A stretch of 64,000 nt of DNA, from NCBI RefSeq assembly GCF_007989605.1, contig NZ_BJUL01000006.1:1-64000 (forward strand), read 5' to 3'. Both the position numbers and the translations under genes were made by a program. Of this stretch, positions 27,520-37,300 are shown in pieces. The notes beneath the pieces were generated by a model that did no database searches, was not told the origin of the DNA, and saw only the letters and a program-made list of their open reading frames with translations. This DNA is from Vreelandella venusta. GTDB lineage: Bacteria > Pseudomonadota > Gammaproteobacteria > Pseudomonadales > Halomonadaceae. Position 1 is the first letter of the stretch. Every line of letters starts with the position of its first letter.

Positions 27520-27622
27520 ACCTAGCAGAACAGACGTGCTTAGTTAGCTAAGCATCGTGGGATCAGAAGGCTTCACAACTTATGCTAATGATTGCTAATC
27601 CAGAATTAAGCTTAAAAACTAA

Positions 27623-27659
27623 AAAACGGCCACCGCTGTAGTAGCTAGGTGACCGTTTT
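27623..27659 (-). terminator. Terminator of the interrupted tRNA-Pro(GGG)
   Basis: On minus, AAAACGGTCACC pairs with GGTGGCCGTTTT (one mismatch) around a 13-base loop, followed by a run of T residues. It sits eight bases beyond the CCA end of the tRNA fragment, so it is the original tRNA terminator left outside the prophage. Confidence 0.7.
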
Positions 27660-27666
27660 ATCTGTT

Positions 27667-27710
27667 TGGTCGGAGTGACAGGATTCGAACCTGCGACCTT
27701 TGCAACCCCA
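27667..27710 (-). other. Prophage attachment-site remnant: 3' half of tRNA-Pro(GGG)
   Basis: On minus this is the 3' half of a proline tRNA with encoded CCA: from T33 through anticodon GGG, G37, anticodon-stem strand TGCAA, variable loop AGGTC, T arm GCAGG-TTCGAAT-CCTGT and acceptor CACTCCG-A-CCA. No 5' half precedes it; the upstream sequence does not pair. Such a half-gene is what tRNA-targeting integrases leave at the far junction, with the restored whole tRNA next to the integrase. The core ends in the anticodon loop, as in many tyrosine-integrase sites. Confidence 0.85.
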
Positions 27711-27944
27711 TTTTCACGCGGCTATCAAAGTAAGCCATTGATTATAAATAGATACACACTCGTTTAAGTGCCAGCCAATACAGCCAATTTGCTCTATAAA
27801 TATCAGCAGGTTACACGTTAGTTTTCAGCTGCTAAATTCTCACCTTCACATGGGATTATGAGTGCACTCACCTCTATAGCAAGGTTATCGATCCATACTG
27901 GGTATATTCAGCAATCTACAAGCAAAAGGTCGTGCCCTTCCCCG

Positions 27945-28514
27945 TCAGTCTCGCTGGAGAGCCGAGACGATCAAACACTCCAAGGTCACGACAGCCTGAT
28001 CATAGGGAACCTGATCCTCCATCGTAGCTTTCGCCATTTCCTCGATCGCCCCAAATATCGCCACCAGCCGATAGTCAAGGCACCCATCGGTGTCATAGTC
28101 CGAGAAAATCTCCCGATAGACATACACGAAGGAATTTCGAATGTTGGTGCGAATATTCTTATATTCGGGATAGGCCATTAAAGCCGAGACGATAGCTTCG
28201 TATTGAGGGCCACACAGCCTGACACAATCAAAATAAAGCGCCACGACATGATGCACCTTCTCCTGCAGTGAGCAGGCCTTGCCAGCAACCTGTCGCCGGG
28301 TCACATCGACCAGTTGCTGGTCAAATCGAGCATATAGCTGATAAAGCAGATTGGCTCGACTCTGGAAGTGATCATAGGCCACGGGCTTGGTCACGCCCGC
28401 TTCCTGGGCGAGTGTGGCCAGAGTAAGAGCGTCCGCTCCATCTCGCTCAAGAATCACCAGAGACAGATCCAGCAGTTGCTGTCGTCGCTCGTCCTTGGAA
28501 AGCCTTTTTCGCAT
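27945..28514 (-). CDS. TetR/AcrR-family repressor (prophage cargo)
   Basis: 189 residues: N-terminal helix-turn-helix (ALTLATLAQEAGVTKPVAYDHFQSRANLLYQLY at about 30-62) and an all-helical ligand domain. It is encoded 11 bases after the AhpD-like gene and is the second gene of that operon. It therefore most likely represses its own operon through the 26-bp palindrome at 29,157. The ligand is unknown. The position between the tail operon and the attachment site marks it as cargo. Confidence 0.88.
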   Translation of the reverse strand: MRKRLSKDERRQQLLDLSLVILERDGADALTLATLAQEAGVTKPVAYDHFQSRANLLYQLYARFDQQLVDVTRRQVAGKACSLQEKVHHVVALYFDCVRLCGPQYEAIVSALMAYPEYKNIRTNIRNSFVYVYREIFSDYDTDGCLDYRLVAIFGAIEEMAKATMEDQVPYDQAVVTLECLIVSALQRD

Positions 28515-28525
28515 TAACGCCTCAC

Positions 28526-29068
28526 TTACTTAGGATTCGGAATCAGCTCAACTTTCGGGAAGTCAATCTTTGGTTGCACCAGATTATTGATCCAGTTACT
28601 GAAATTGTTAATTCCTGTCCATGACACTATCTGCACGATCAGAGCATCACTCATGCCTAGAGCCCTGCAGCGATCTTTCTGCTCAGGGGAGCAAGCTCCA
28701 TTATGTTTCATCACGTCAAGAGCTAGGTCGAGCATTGCCTGATCCAAAGCATCACTGGCCTCACCTACCTGGGCAGCACGGCACTCCTCCTTACTCATGC
28801 CCAGCTTTCGGGCCGAAAAGGTATGCCCACTGACACAGTAATGACAGCCGTTTCGGTTAGCCACCGCTAGGGAGATCAACTCTCGCTGCTGCTCACTCAA
28901 CAGACAGCGTTCCTCAATCGCCGCCTCGAATGCCAGGTAGCCTTTAAGGCTCGCCCCATCAATACCCAAGGCTCCGTAGAAGTTCGGGACCATCCCATAG
29001 CGCTCCTGGAACTCTTTCAGAATAGGCGTGGCCAGATCATCGGCCGTTTCAAGACTCACCGGTTTCAT
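28526..29068 (-). CDS. AhpD-like carboxymuconolactone-decarboxylase-fold peroxidase
   Basis: 180 residues with the AhpD-type active site: Glu in EQRELISL-type helix, then CHYCVSGH (CxxC plus His) near residue 78. Such proteins reduce peroxides with the CxxC pair; the length and C-terminal NFSNWINNLVQPKID fit the uncharacterised peroxidase-related branch. First gene of the operon with the TetR repressor, so a toxic electrophile or peroxide may be the inducer. A GAGGTG site precedes the ATG. Confidence 0.85.
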   Translation of the reverse strand: MKPVSLETADDLATPILKEFQERYGMVPNFYGALGIDGASLKGYLAFEAAIEERCLLSEQQRELISLAVANRNGCHYCVSGHTFSARKLGMSKEECRAAQVGEASDALDQAMLDLALDVMKHNGACSPEQKDRCRALGMSDALIVQIVSWTGINNFSNWINNLVQPKIDFPKVELIPNPK

Positions 29069-29156
29069 CGTTCACCTCATTCAACAAAAAATGGCAGGGC
29101 AAAGCCTGTTCTTTAATAGAATTTGGTGGTTTGCGATATGAACTCAGCCGCAAACC

Positions 29157-29195
29157 TACCAATAGTAAGTATACTATTGGTAAGTTATGCCGCAA
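29157..29195 (-). promoter_or_regulatory. Promoter and palindromic operator of the AhpD/TetR operon
   Basis: A perfect inverted repeat with 11-bp arms (TACCAATAGTA at 29,157 and its complement ending at 29,182, spacer AGTA). On minus, a TATACT -10 box (29,168-29,173) lies inside the palindrome and a TTGCGG -35 box (29,190-29,195) is 16 bases upstream. A dimeric TetR repressor bound here would cover the -10 box. It is 89 bases from the AhpD start. Confidence 0.75.
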
Positions 29196-29209
29196 CCCTC
29201 TTTTCAAAT

Positions 29210-29231
29210 AAAAAATCCGCTTTCGCAGCGG
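29210..29231 (-). terminator. Terminator of the prophage tail operon
   Basis: On minus: CCGCT-TTCGC-AGCGG read in complement followed by six T residues. It overlaps the last codons of the final tail gene and insulates the AhpD/TetR cargo from late transcription. Confidence 0.8.
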
Positions 29232-29426
29232 TCAGAGTTTGCCTTCCAGTCCTTCCCAAAAATGGGAGGCTTCCCATTTGAGTTCCTGTAGCGCCCAATT
29301 TCTAGCATCGCGGCGGAGTACCCACTGGCCGCGTTCCTTCTCCCAGCGGCTAGTGCCACGCCATTGGCCGTTCACCTTGACGCATTCCTCAGCGTATACC
29401 CACCGCTGGTTCAGGTGCAAAAACAT
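29232..29426 (-). CDS. Small Trp-rich phage protein at the end of the tail operon
   Basis: 64 residues, six Trp, many charged residues, no membrane segment. Its start lies three bases beyond the stop of the preceding tail gene. I do not recognise it. The place suggests a fibre-associated or assembly protein. Confidence 0.6.
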   Translation of the reverse strand: MFLHLNQRWVYAEECVKVNGQWRGTSRWEKERGQWVLRRDARNWALQELKWEASHFWEGLEGKL

Positions 29427-29429
29427 GGG

Positions 29430-29918
29430 TCAGGTGCTCCAGTGTTGCAGCCATATATCGCCGTCATTGCCAATGGTGTCATCCGGCGGTTGGTCGCTGA
29501 TGTAGATATCTCGGCTGGCAATGGTGCCGACGTCTGTCGCTCTCTGGTATTGCGGGTGTGGGTCAGCGTCGGCAGTGTGGGCATCAACGGTTTTGGTTGC
29601 GGTGCCTGCTGGGTCGAAAGCATCCGCGTCTTGTGCAGCGGCAGTACCCAAGATGGGCGTGTCGCTGAGATCGTTATAGCTGCCTGAGATGGCGATTTCC
29701 GCCAGTTCGTCAACGTTGGCTTTGCCTGATAGAAAGCTGTCAATCTGGGACTGACTATAGCGGTCAGTGATGTCAGTAACAGTGCCCGCCAGCAGGGCAA
29801 ATATTTTGCCATCTGCGAGGTTGAACGCGAGCTCGCCCCCGCTGATCTGTTGATCCGTGGGCACCGCGCCGGGCTGCGTACTGATTCGCAATCCGACGAA
29901 TTGCTGGAACTCGTTCAT
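29430..29918 (-). CDS. Tail-fibre-like protein
   Basis: 162 residues. The composition is fibre-like: Gly/Asp/Ala-rich, with DITDRYSQSQIDSFLSGKANV and GSYNDLSDTPILG, a stretch common in short phage fibre and collar proteins, and a degenerate C-terminal head ending in GDIWLQHWST. It overlaps the preceding gene by four bases. It could form the distal receptor-binding part of the tail. Confidence 0.7.
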   Translation of the reverse strand: MNEFQQFVGLRISTQPGAVPTDQQISGGELAFNLADGKIFALLAGTVTDITDRYSQSQIDSFLSGKANVDELAEIAISGSYNDLSDTPILGTAAAQDADAFDPAGTATKTVDAHTADADPHPQYQRATDVGTIASRDIYISDQPPDDTIGNDGDIWLQHWST

Positions 29919-30529
29919 AGCAGCGCCGCCGCCCGCATGTGATCATCAGCTTGCTGATCGGTTAACCCCAATTCCTGCATCAGGCCGATAAATTGAGGAT
30001 TGTCTCGCTCCCATTCGGTTGCTCGCAAAAACCACGCCCGGGTCAGCTTGCGCTGGGTAACATCGCCTATACCATCGATAGCGGATTCGACCAATTCGTC
30101 TAGGCCCGCAATGATTAACTGCTGCATGCCTTGGCGGCTAGAGACTGATTCGGGCACTGGCAGCACGCTTTCTGCGAGCATGCCGAATTTAAACGGGGGA
30201 TGCGTCACGTATTCTTCGCCATGCTCATCTATACGCGTTACTGGATCGAGATTGTAGACGCTGCTGTAAAGCGCCAGTTTGTCACCGTTACTTTGGATCT
30301 GTTCAAAAACACGGTCAGCCGTACCTGTGCCTGTATATTGCGCTTCGGCAAGAACCGTGACGTGGGGGCGCCACTCATCAAGCTGGGCGGGCGGCATGCG
30401 CACGTAGTGCAGGCGGCCGCTTGCGGCGTTGCTAGCCTGGGGGTCAGTGAGTAGCGGCTTGCCGTCTTCGTCGGTGAGCGCGTCGTGCAGCTGGGCAGTA
30501 GCGGCGAGGTGTAAGATAGCGTCGATCAT
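29915..30529 (-). CDS. Tail-region hypothetical protein
   Basis: 204 residues, soluble, no signal peptide. The first 75 residues resemble a DUF-type tail attachment domain; the rest is helical with an acidic end. It is translated in the tail operon between the frameshifted tail protein and the fibre-like gene, overlapping the latter by four bases. Family not recognised. Confidence 0.65.
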   Translation of the reverse strand: MIDAILHLAATAQLHDALTDEDGKPLLTDPQASNAASGRLHYVRMPPAQLDEWRPHVTVLAEAQYTGTGTADRVFEQIQSNGDKLALYSSVYNLDPVTRIDEHGEEYVTHPPFKFGMLAESVLPVPESVSSRQGMQQLIIAGLDELVESAIDGIGDVTQRKLTRAWFLRATEWERDNPQFIGLMQELGLTDQQADDHMRAAALL

Positions 30530-30546
30530 GATATAGCTCCCATCGC

Positions 30547-31970
30547 TTACTGTGATGTGATTGCGTTAAGTTCGAGCGTAGTTAACTCTCTCGGACAATA
30601 TGAAATTAACGATAATGATGAATCGTAGCCGTCTTGAATAGTGTTATAGACACCTATGCCAATCCCGCCATCTCCGTTAAAAGACGAAAAGTCTAAACCA
30701 GACAATGTCGAAGTTGCGCCATTATAAGAGAACTTTACCTCTCTTTTACTTGTGTTATATGTAATTGCTGCCAATCCGTCTAAACCATTTGTTAAAGATG
30801 TAATATTGTACGGACTACCCAAAACAAAAAGCCTACCTCGATGTGATTGTATTGAAATTCGTCCGGGCACAATTGATCCGCCGAATGCAAACAAGTGAGA
30901 GGTTTTAGCCGGCTTTATAAAATCCTTTGCTTTAATGATAAAAGTTCCTGCGGTCATGCTGAAAACAGGAGCACTCATAGCCGAGGTGATAAAATCCCCA
31001 CCGACAGCAACTGGTGATGCACCTGTCGGGATAGTAGAACCAACTGCCCCAGACTCAACAAGCATTGCCCGATATATATATCACAGGCGGAATCTAGCTC
31101 GCGAATCATAAAATTAACATCACTTTCGGATGAAACCCCGCTAAACGGGTAAAACCTCCACTCATCATCAGCTTCAAAAGTTTTATTTCCGTCGAGATTT
31201 GTTTCAGCTTCACTTACCACCGACATACGGAACCTACCGCCAGCGCCACCCTCTTTTTTCTTTGCGTATACCCCTGCAGAAAATACATTACCGACCGTAA
31301 GACCACTAACGTTCTGCTGTATGCGATTATTAATACCAGAGCCGTCACTTGAGAAAAGAACGCAATCACCATTTAAACTTTTAGGATTACCGACACCGAT
31401 TTCAGTTTGAACCGATGCACTTGAAAACAGCCCCCATGGAATGCCGTCAAACGTTTCATTTCTGAGTAACCGGTTAGTACGCGGGCCTTCTGCGCGGATG
31501 CCGAGCGGCTTACCGTTTCGCCATTCACGCGCAAGTTCGTTAGGCGGTACCTCTCGCAGCAGCCCGTCCGCTCCCTCAACCCACTTTGGCGTCGTCCGCG
31601 ATACTGCTAAAATTTCACCGATATTGGTTGAAGCAACCGACTGCCCACTATCAATCCGATAGATCCCACGATCAAAGTCTAGATCGAAAGTAGCTTTGTA
31701 GCGAAACTGTTCAAGAATATTAATCTGGTACTGATCTGCCACCGCTTCTACATACCCACGCGCATCCTCGGCGCGATCGGCATTGGCGGCAGCATTGTCG
31801 ATTTTGGCGGCATACTGATAGACGTATAGCCCCATAGCCAGCACTTCGGCGCATAACGGCACAAAACGGACGCGGTGGCCGTCGTTGGCTAGGCCAGTAT
31901 TAGGGTTGTCGTCATCTGAGTAGGTGTTACCGCTACCCCCAAGGTAAGTTGGGAATGTCACTTGTGCCAT
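30547..31970 (-). pseudogene. Frameshifted tail protein, split at an (AT)5 microsatellite
   Basis: Two overlapping frames encode one protein. The first runs from ATG 31,970 and continues, in the original frame, into a junk tail to 30,975. The second starts with MLVESGAVGSTIPTG and runs to 30,547. If one AT unit is removed from the repeat at 31,072-31,081 the frames join as ...SACDIYR-AMLVESGAVGSTIPTGAS..., a join typical of phage tail and capsule-binding proteins (RAM-VEsG...IPTGAS), giving about 473 residues. The N-terminal part (EAVADQYQINILEQF) is tail-like. It is either disrupted, phase-variable, or an assembly error. Confidence 0.8.
31072..31081. repeat. (AT)5 dinucleotide tract at the frame junction of a tail protein
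   Basis: Five AT units inside the codons of the tail gene above, directly before the point where coding moves to another frame. A change of one unit (minus) or two units (plus) restores a single frame. Confidence 0.85.
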
Positions 31971-32839
31971 TACAATATCTCCCTGAGCGTGATGCTATTC
32001 GTAAAGTTGGCGAAATAAGGGTTGGTTAGCGGGTCGACACTGGCCAGCCTACCGATGAAGGTTTTGGCAAACGTCTGAGGGCCGGGTGCGCGGCTTTCGG
32101 TGTACAGTATTTCCTGATGAAGCCCTTGCCGCCTAAGCATGGCGTGGATCTGCGCGAAGCTTTCATCCCGGGTAATGTGCGCCAGCTCGAACGACACCGT
32201 ACGGCGCGGGGTTTTGGCGTCAGCGTATTCGGTCATGTCCTGGTTATCGGCGTTTTCGAATTCGGTGCCGATGTCGAGGCCGTACTGAATGCCCCAGCTA
32301 GCGTTGTATGTCGGTTGCCAGTAGTTGGCGATAAAGGCGCGGCCTATGCGCACCGCGCCTTCCGGGTTGGTCGGGTTGTCGATTTCAACCCGTACCCGGC
32401 GGCATACCTGGGGGGCATCGGCAAACATCCAGGCCAGTGAGGTAAAATCCTGCCGATCTTCTTCAAACAACCCGCCCGACCAAAAATTCGGGTCTTCCCA
32501 GTTGAGTTCTGAGCTGGAGTAGACTGATGGCCAGACATCGCGCCAGCCGCTATCCCACATTTCGCTCGTTGCCATTTCGTCACGGAATAGGCGTACACGC
32601 CACCGAGCCGCTACTGTCAAGTTATGCTTAGCCAGGGCAACCAATGCCACGGTACGGAAACGAGGGAGGATCACATCAAACTGAGTGTTAACGGCCCCCA
32701 GCCCCATGGTTTCCGCGATGTCGTCAAATATCGGCTGCTGCAGGTTTTCCCGGGGAAGGTCCGTGCGCCAGCTGCCCCCGCTTAACGTCGCCTCGTTGAG
32801 GTAATTCGGCCAGCAGAGCGTGGCCCAGTTGTCTTTCAT
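31970..32839 (-). CDS. Tail-tip region protein
   Basis: 289 residues, soluble, Trp-rich (NWATLCWPNYL, WDSGWRDVWPSVY). Its start abuts the preceding tail gene and its stop overlaps the ATG of the frameshifted gene. Such overlaps show it is translated within the tail operon. I do not recognise a lambda counterpart. Confidence 0.7.
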   Translation of the reverse strand: MKDNWATLCWPNYLNEATLSGGSWRTDLPRENLQQPIFDDIAETMGLGAVNTQFDVILPRFRTVALVALAKHNLTVAARWRVRLFRDEMATSEMWDSGWRDVWPSVYSSSELNWEDPNFWSGGLFEEDRQDFTSLAWMFADAPQVCRRVRVEIDNPTNPEGAVRIGRAFIANYWQPTYNASWGIQYGLDIGTEFENADNQDMTEYADAKTPRRTVSFELAHITRDESFAQIHAMLRRQGLHQEILYTESRAPGPQTFAKTFIGRLASVDPLTNPYFANFTNSITLREIL

Positions 32840-32840
32840 A

Positions 32841-34322
32841 TCACCCCCACAGGGTTAGGGTTAAACGGTTTTTGGAGGCATCTATTTCACGCCCGACTAC
32901 CCGCATGTCACGGCCAGTGGCGTAGCCCAGCCGCGAGGTTTCCAACCGGATGGTGTCGTTAATGCGCAACGTTGGGGCCTGAGCCACGCGGGCCTCAACG
33001 GTGACGCTATCCCGCCGAGGTGAGAGCAGCGCCAGCACACGGTCAGCTACGCCCTGCCCTTGCGCCCTAGTTGCCAGTCGGGTAGAAATTCGCAGGTCAT
33101 CCGCCAGTGGGTGGCGGTTACGGGTCGCAGCATCGGCGGCCACGGCTTCGCGAACAGACTTTTCTAGCCGCGCGCGCCTAGCCTCGCTGACGCTGCCCGC
33201 CAGATCGGCCTGTGTGGTTTCGATGGGGTCTGTCTCCACGACCACTTCCGCTACCGGAAGGCCGTTACTGCCTGCGCCGGTGGCATCCCGTGTGATCTGC
33301 AGAATCTGGTGATCCCGTAGCGTCAACACCGGTTCGCCGGGAGCCTCTATCACGCCAGCACGAATAGTGCCGCTGGCATCAATGCGTCGGTAACCGCCAA
33401 CGCTGAGCGCGATGCGGTCTAGCAAGTCGCCGGTTGTAATTTCATCGGTAATCAGCAAGCGTATGTCCCCAATGGCATTCAGTGGGGATATATCGGCACT
33501 AGCCATGTTGTGCCCGGCATCATTGACAATGGCGGCCATCACATCGCCCGCGGCGGTTTGAGCGCCATTGGCATCCAGGGTGATCTGACCAATGGGCGCT
33601 GCACCTAGCCGGATGTAACCTTGGTAGCGCCTCCATGTTCCTGCCGGCGGTTCCCAGTCTTGCCACTGCTGTTGGGTTGGCCCGATAGCTTCCAGCTCTG
33701 TGGTATCTGCGTAGTCACCATCAAAGGTCAGGGGTACGCCGCGGTCGTACACAGCAGTTACCGTGCAGTCGATGTCGCTGATCTGGTAGATCAGCTTGTG
33801 TGAGTTAACGACCACCGGCCGAGCCTCCCGAGCCTGACCGTAAAGCCGTGGTTTGACCGTGCCGCCAATGTCGTCATCAGTCCCTTCAAGCCCATCAGGT
33901 GCCACGTTGGTACCTGCATAGCGGGTATGCGGGTGCGGGATCTGCAGCATCTCTTCCGGATCGCGCAGCTTGATCGAGACAATCCGTCGTTCAAAGCCGA
34001 TACGTGCCACGGTTCCACGTAGTACCTCGGCCTTGCCGGCGGCATCCGCCAGATACAACACAGCCTCGCGGCCATCGGTGGCGTAGTCCGCCAAATAGTT
34101 CAGCGAGCCATTGGTGTTGATCAACGTTGTCTCGCCGTAGCCTGAGCGACTGGCGGTGCGGATTAGGTCGCCGGCATACAGCCCCGCGCGGTAGAGCCCA
34201 GCATTCTGAATACCAGGCTGCCATGCATGGCCGTCAGGGTCGCGGTAGGCACCGGATGCAAAGCGCAGCGTTACCGCCTTCCCTGCCTCGTCCAAGGCTT
34301 CGATGCTAAGTAGCCAGATCAT
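32841..34322 (-). CDS. Phage tail protein (baseplate/tip, not lambda J)
   Basis: 493 residues, mostly beta-strand in look, with an N-terminal domain (residues 1-150) followed by a region with GTVKPRLYGQAREARPVVVN typical of baseplate or tip proteins of non-lambda siphophages. It follows the tape measure with a four-base overlap. It takes the place of lambda M-L-K-I-J, of which none is recognisable. Probably part of the tail tip complex. Confidence 0.72.
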   Translation of the reverse strand: MIWLLSIEALDEAGKAVTLRFASGAYRDPDGHAWQPGIQNAGLYRAGLYAGDLIRTASRSGYGETTLINTNGSLNYLADYATDGREAVLYLADAAGKAEVLRGTVARIGFERRIVSIKLRDPEEMLQIPHPHTRYAGTNVAPDGLEGTDDDIGGTVKPRLYGQAREARPVVVNSHKLIYQISDIDCTVTAVYDRGVPLTFDGDYADTTELEAIGPTQQQWQDWEPPAGTWRRYQGYIRLGAAPIGQITLDANGAQTAAGDVMAAIVNDAGHNMASADISPLNAIGDIRLLITDEITTGDLLDRIALSVGGYRRIDASGTIRAGVIEAPGEPVLTLRDHQILQITRDATGAGSNGLPVAEVVVETDPIETTQADLAGSVSEARRARLEKSVREAVAADAATRNRHPLADDLRISTRLATRAQGQGVADRVLALLSPRRDSVTVEARVAQAPTLRINDTIRLETSRLGYATGRDMRVVGREIDASKNRLTLTLWG

Positions 34323-37300
34323 CGTGCCGCCTCCAGTCGGGCCTTGCTCGCCAGGTCGCCCAGCGCCTTATTGCTTCGCTGCTGCTCATTGATCTGGCGG
34401 CTAAAGCCTGCCTGCTGCACCTGCACCGCCGCGCCGGTGTGTCGCTCGATTTTTTCCAGCCGCTGGTTGAGCATACGGTTTTCGTTGACCAGGTCGCGGA
34501 GCACCTGGGTGACATCGTTCTGATCGAGCAGTGGGAGCTGCGGCATTGGGGGTATTTCAGCGCGCACACCAAGCACACCACCAGAGCCCCGCGTTAGCGG
34601 CATGATGGCTTCTGGACCCGCTTCTCCCATCAGGCCCATGTTGAAGAGTGCTGGCGACGATACGACCTGATTTGTGAATACTCCACCTTGAGCAAAAAAG
34701 TGGAGAGGATTGATGTCGCGTATATAACCACCCGAGACATCACCTCCGGCAGTTCGTATTTCGCGTATAAGTTGAGCCATCTCGGCAACAGCACTGCCAC
34801 CGACACCGCGATACGCCCGATTAACGATGTCGTCAGGCGTGTTGTTAGCGACCTGAGAGTTCCTACTCAGTCGGCTCCACTCGCTCTGGAAGCGCTGATA
34901 CATAAGACCCAAACCACCTGCGACCGTGTCGGGATCAGCGTTTGGGTCGGCGATGCTTCCATCAGGGGCTCCGGGCATCGTCGGTCTACCAGAGCCACCA
35001 AATCCACCGGGCTTGTCCGGCATTGATAGCTTCAGCAGATTTTCGTTTGCATTAAGCAGCTTATTAATGGCACCGGAAAGGGATAGAACAGACTTATCAA
35101 GGCCAATCAACGCGGCAACATTGCCGTTCATCGCTTCGCCCAGCGTGTTAAGGCTCTCAAGCTGCTCCCTGGCACGCTCAGCTATACTCTTGCCGCCCTC
35201 CGCCGTGTTTTTTGCAACGTCATCAAGGTGCTTTAGATCAGCGTCTTTGAATGCCACATCGGCCAGCATGTTAAGCCGTTGAGTTCCGCCGGCCGCATTA
35301 ATAACGGCCCATTCGTCTCGAGTCAGATTGAGATTGCCGCCTGTCTGCAGGCGCTTAACAATGCTCTCTGAGCGGGCATCAATTAGCCGCCGCTCATCAC
35401 GAGTCAGTTTTCCATCCGCCAACGCAGCTTTGATGGTAGTGGTCAGCGTGTTGGTTTCTTTCAGCGCCAGTTTTTTGGCGGCTTCCGGCATGCGCGAATC
35501 GATCACGCCGCGAATGGTTGAAGTCAGGTAGTTGCTGCTTTCCAGCGCCAGTGCTTTAGCATCCGGGTCTGTCAGGCGGTGATCGAGACCACGCACAAAG
35601 GTACGAATAGTGTTCGTGCCATTCAGCGCCAAATTCATGGCCGCGTCCGAACTGTCGCTGGTCAGAATCGCATGGACGGCCGATGTAATGTTGTTGCTGG
35701 TACTGATCGCCAGCTGCTTTGCCGCATCGCTGACATTGGAGCCAAGCACAGCATTAACATCTGTGGCGATTGAGTTTGCACTATTGAGTGCCAACGCCCG
35801 GGTTTCATCAGTAATGCCATCGGCTTGGGCCGCATTGATAGTAGCAAGCAGCGTATTGCTGTTGAGCAATGCGAGCTGTCGAGTCTCTTTAGAGACATCT
35901 GCGCCCAGCGTTAGATCTACTGTGCTGCTGAGCGTGTTGGTGGTGTTTAACGCCAAACGCTTGTCATCCCACCCCAGTTCGCTACCCAGCAACTGGTCAA
36001 CCGTACTGACCAGGTTGTTAGACACGTTCAGTGCCAGCGCCCGGTCGTCTTCACTCAGCTCGCTAGTACCGATCAGGTAGTTGATTGTGGAATCTAGCCG
36101 GTGAGCTTGATTGCCCAGCACAGTACGCAGATCGTCGGGCAAATCGTTACTGCCAACGGCAAAATCGATCAAAGTACCGATCGTGTATTGGCTAGCAAAA
36201 ACGGCACGTTCAATCTCATTAGCGAGTGATAGCTTGATCATGTCATCGAATGACGTGATGACCTCGCCAAGCTTGTTGGTTATCTCTGTCGCCAGATACT
36301 CTTCAGCGCTGATCTGGTCGGGCAGATCTTGCAAGGACTTCAGCACGTCTTCCTGGATGCGCTGGAAGCCGCTGCCGCTGGCGTACATTTCTTCACCGGC
36401 TTTCAGGTAGCGGTCTGCATACTCCGTGATGCCCTGCAGTGCATCTCTGTCGCCTGACTTGGCCAGCTCCAACTGACGAGCGAACTGATCCCCCGCTTCA
36501 CCCAGGTTCATATTGGGCGTGCCACTAGTGGCGTTGCGCTGATCAATCCACTGACTAATGCTGTTAAACGTGCTGCCAAGCTGGTTCTGAATGCTGGCTA
36601 GCTCAGATGCATAATCTCGGCTTGCTTGCTTGGCTTTCTCCTGTGCTGCTGCTTCATCTTCCAGTGCCCACAAGCGCTCCTGAAACGGACGGAGGCTTTC
36701 ATCAATGGCTTTTAACTCGCGTTCGCGCTGCATTGTCAGTGCTTGCTCAGCGTCACCCACCAGACCCAGATAGCTGATTTGCAGATCAAACGACTGCTGA
36801 TCAAACGTGTGGTAAGCCTGCTGAACTTGCTGCTTTGCCTGATCAACCCCTTGTTGAGCGGCGCTTACTGCGTCTTGATAAGCTCGCGCGGCCTCTTCTG
36901 CCGCGCGCGCTGCTTCCTGTGCTTGACGATCCAGCTCACGCTGGCGTTCTGCCTGGGCGCGGACACGCTCCTGTTCCGCCTGTTCTGCATCCTTAATCGC
37001 GTAGATCTGTTTCTGAATGCCACGATTGGATTCATACAGAGCATCCAACTCCAGTTGGCGGAGGGCAGTAGTGTTGCCTTGCGCTTGCAGTAGCTCACGT
37101 TCAAGTTGCGCCTTTTCACGCGCGATGTCGGCAGCACTACGTTGGGCAGTGGCGTTGTCATCGATGGCATTGGTCGCATCCTGCGTTGCAGGCACAAGCT
37201 GGGCAAAGGCGCTTTCTAGCTGTAGTAACGCGGCGACATTAGCCGTTCCCGCATCAGTATTGAGGCTTTGCGCTTCAACCAGAGCGCGGAAACCGTCTCG

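Noticed and set aside
27858..28181. Plus-strand frame opposite the TetR gene
   Set aside because: It is antisense to a clear helix-turn-helix gene and has no ribosome site.
35390..36118. 81-base periodicity read as a possible CRISPR-like array
   Set aside because: The repeats are codon-phased, diverged at DNA level and without spacers; they belong to the tape-measure protein.
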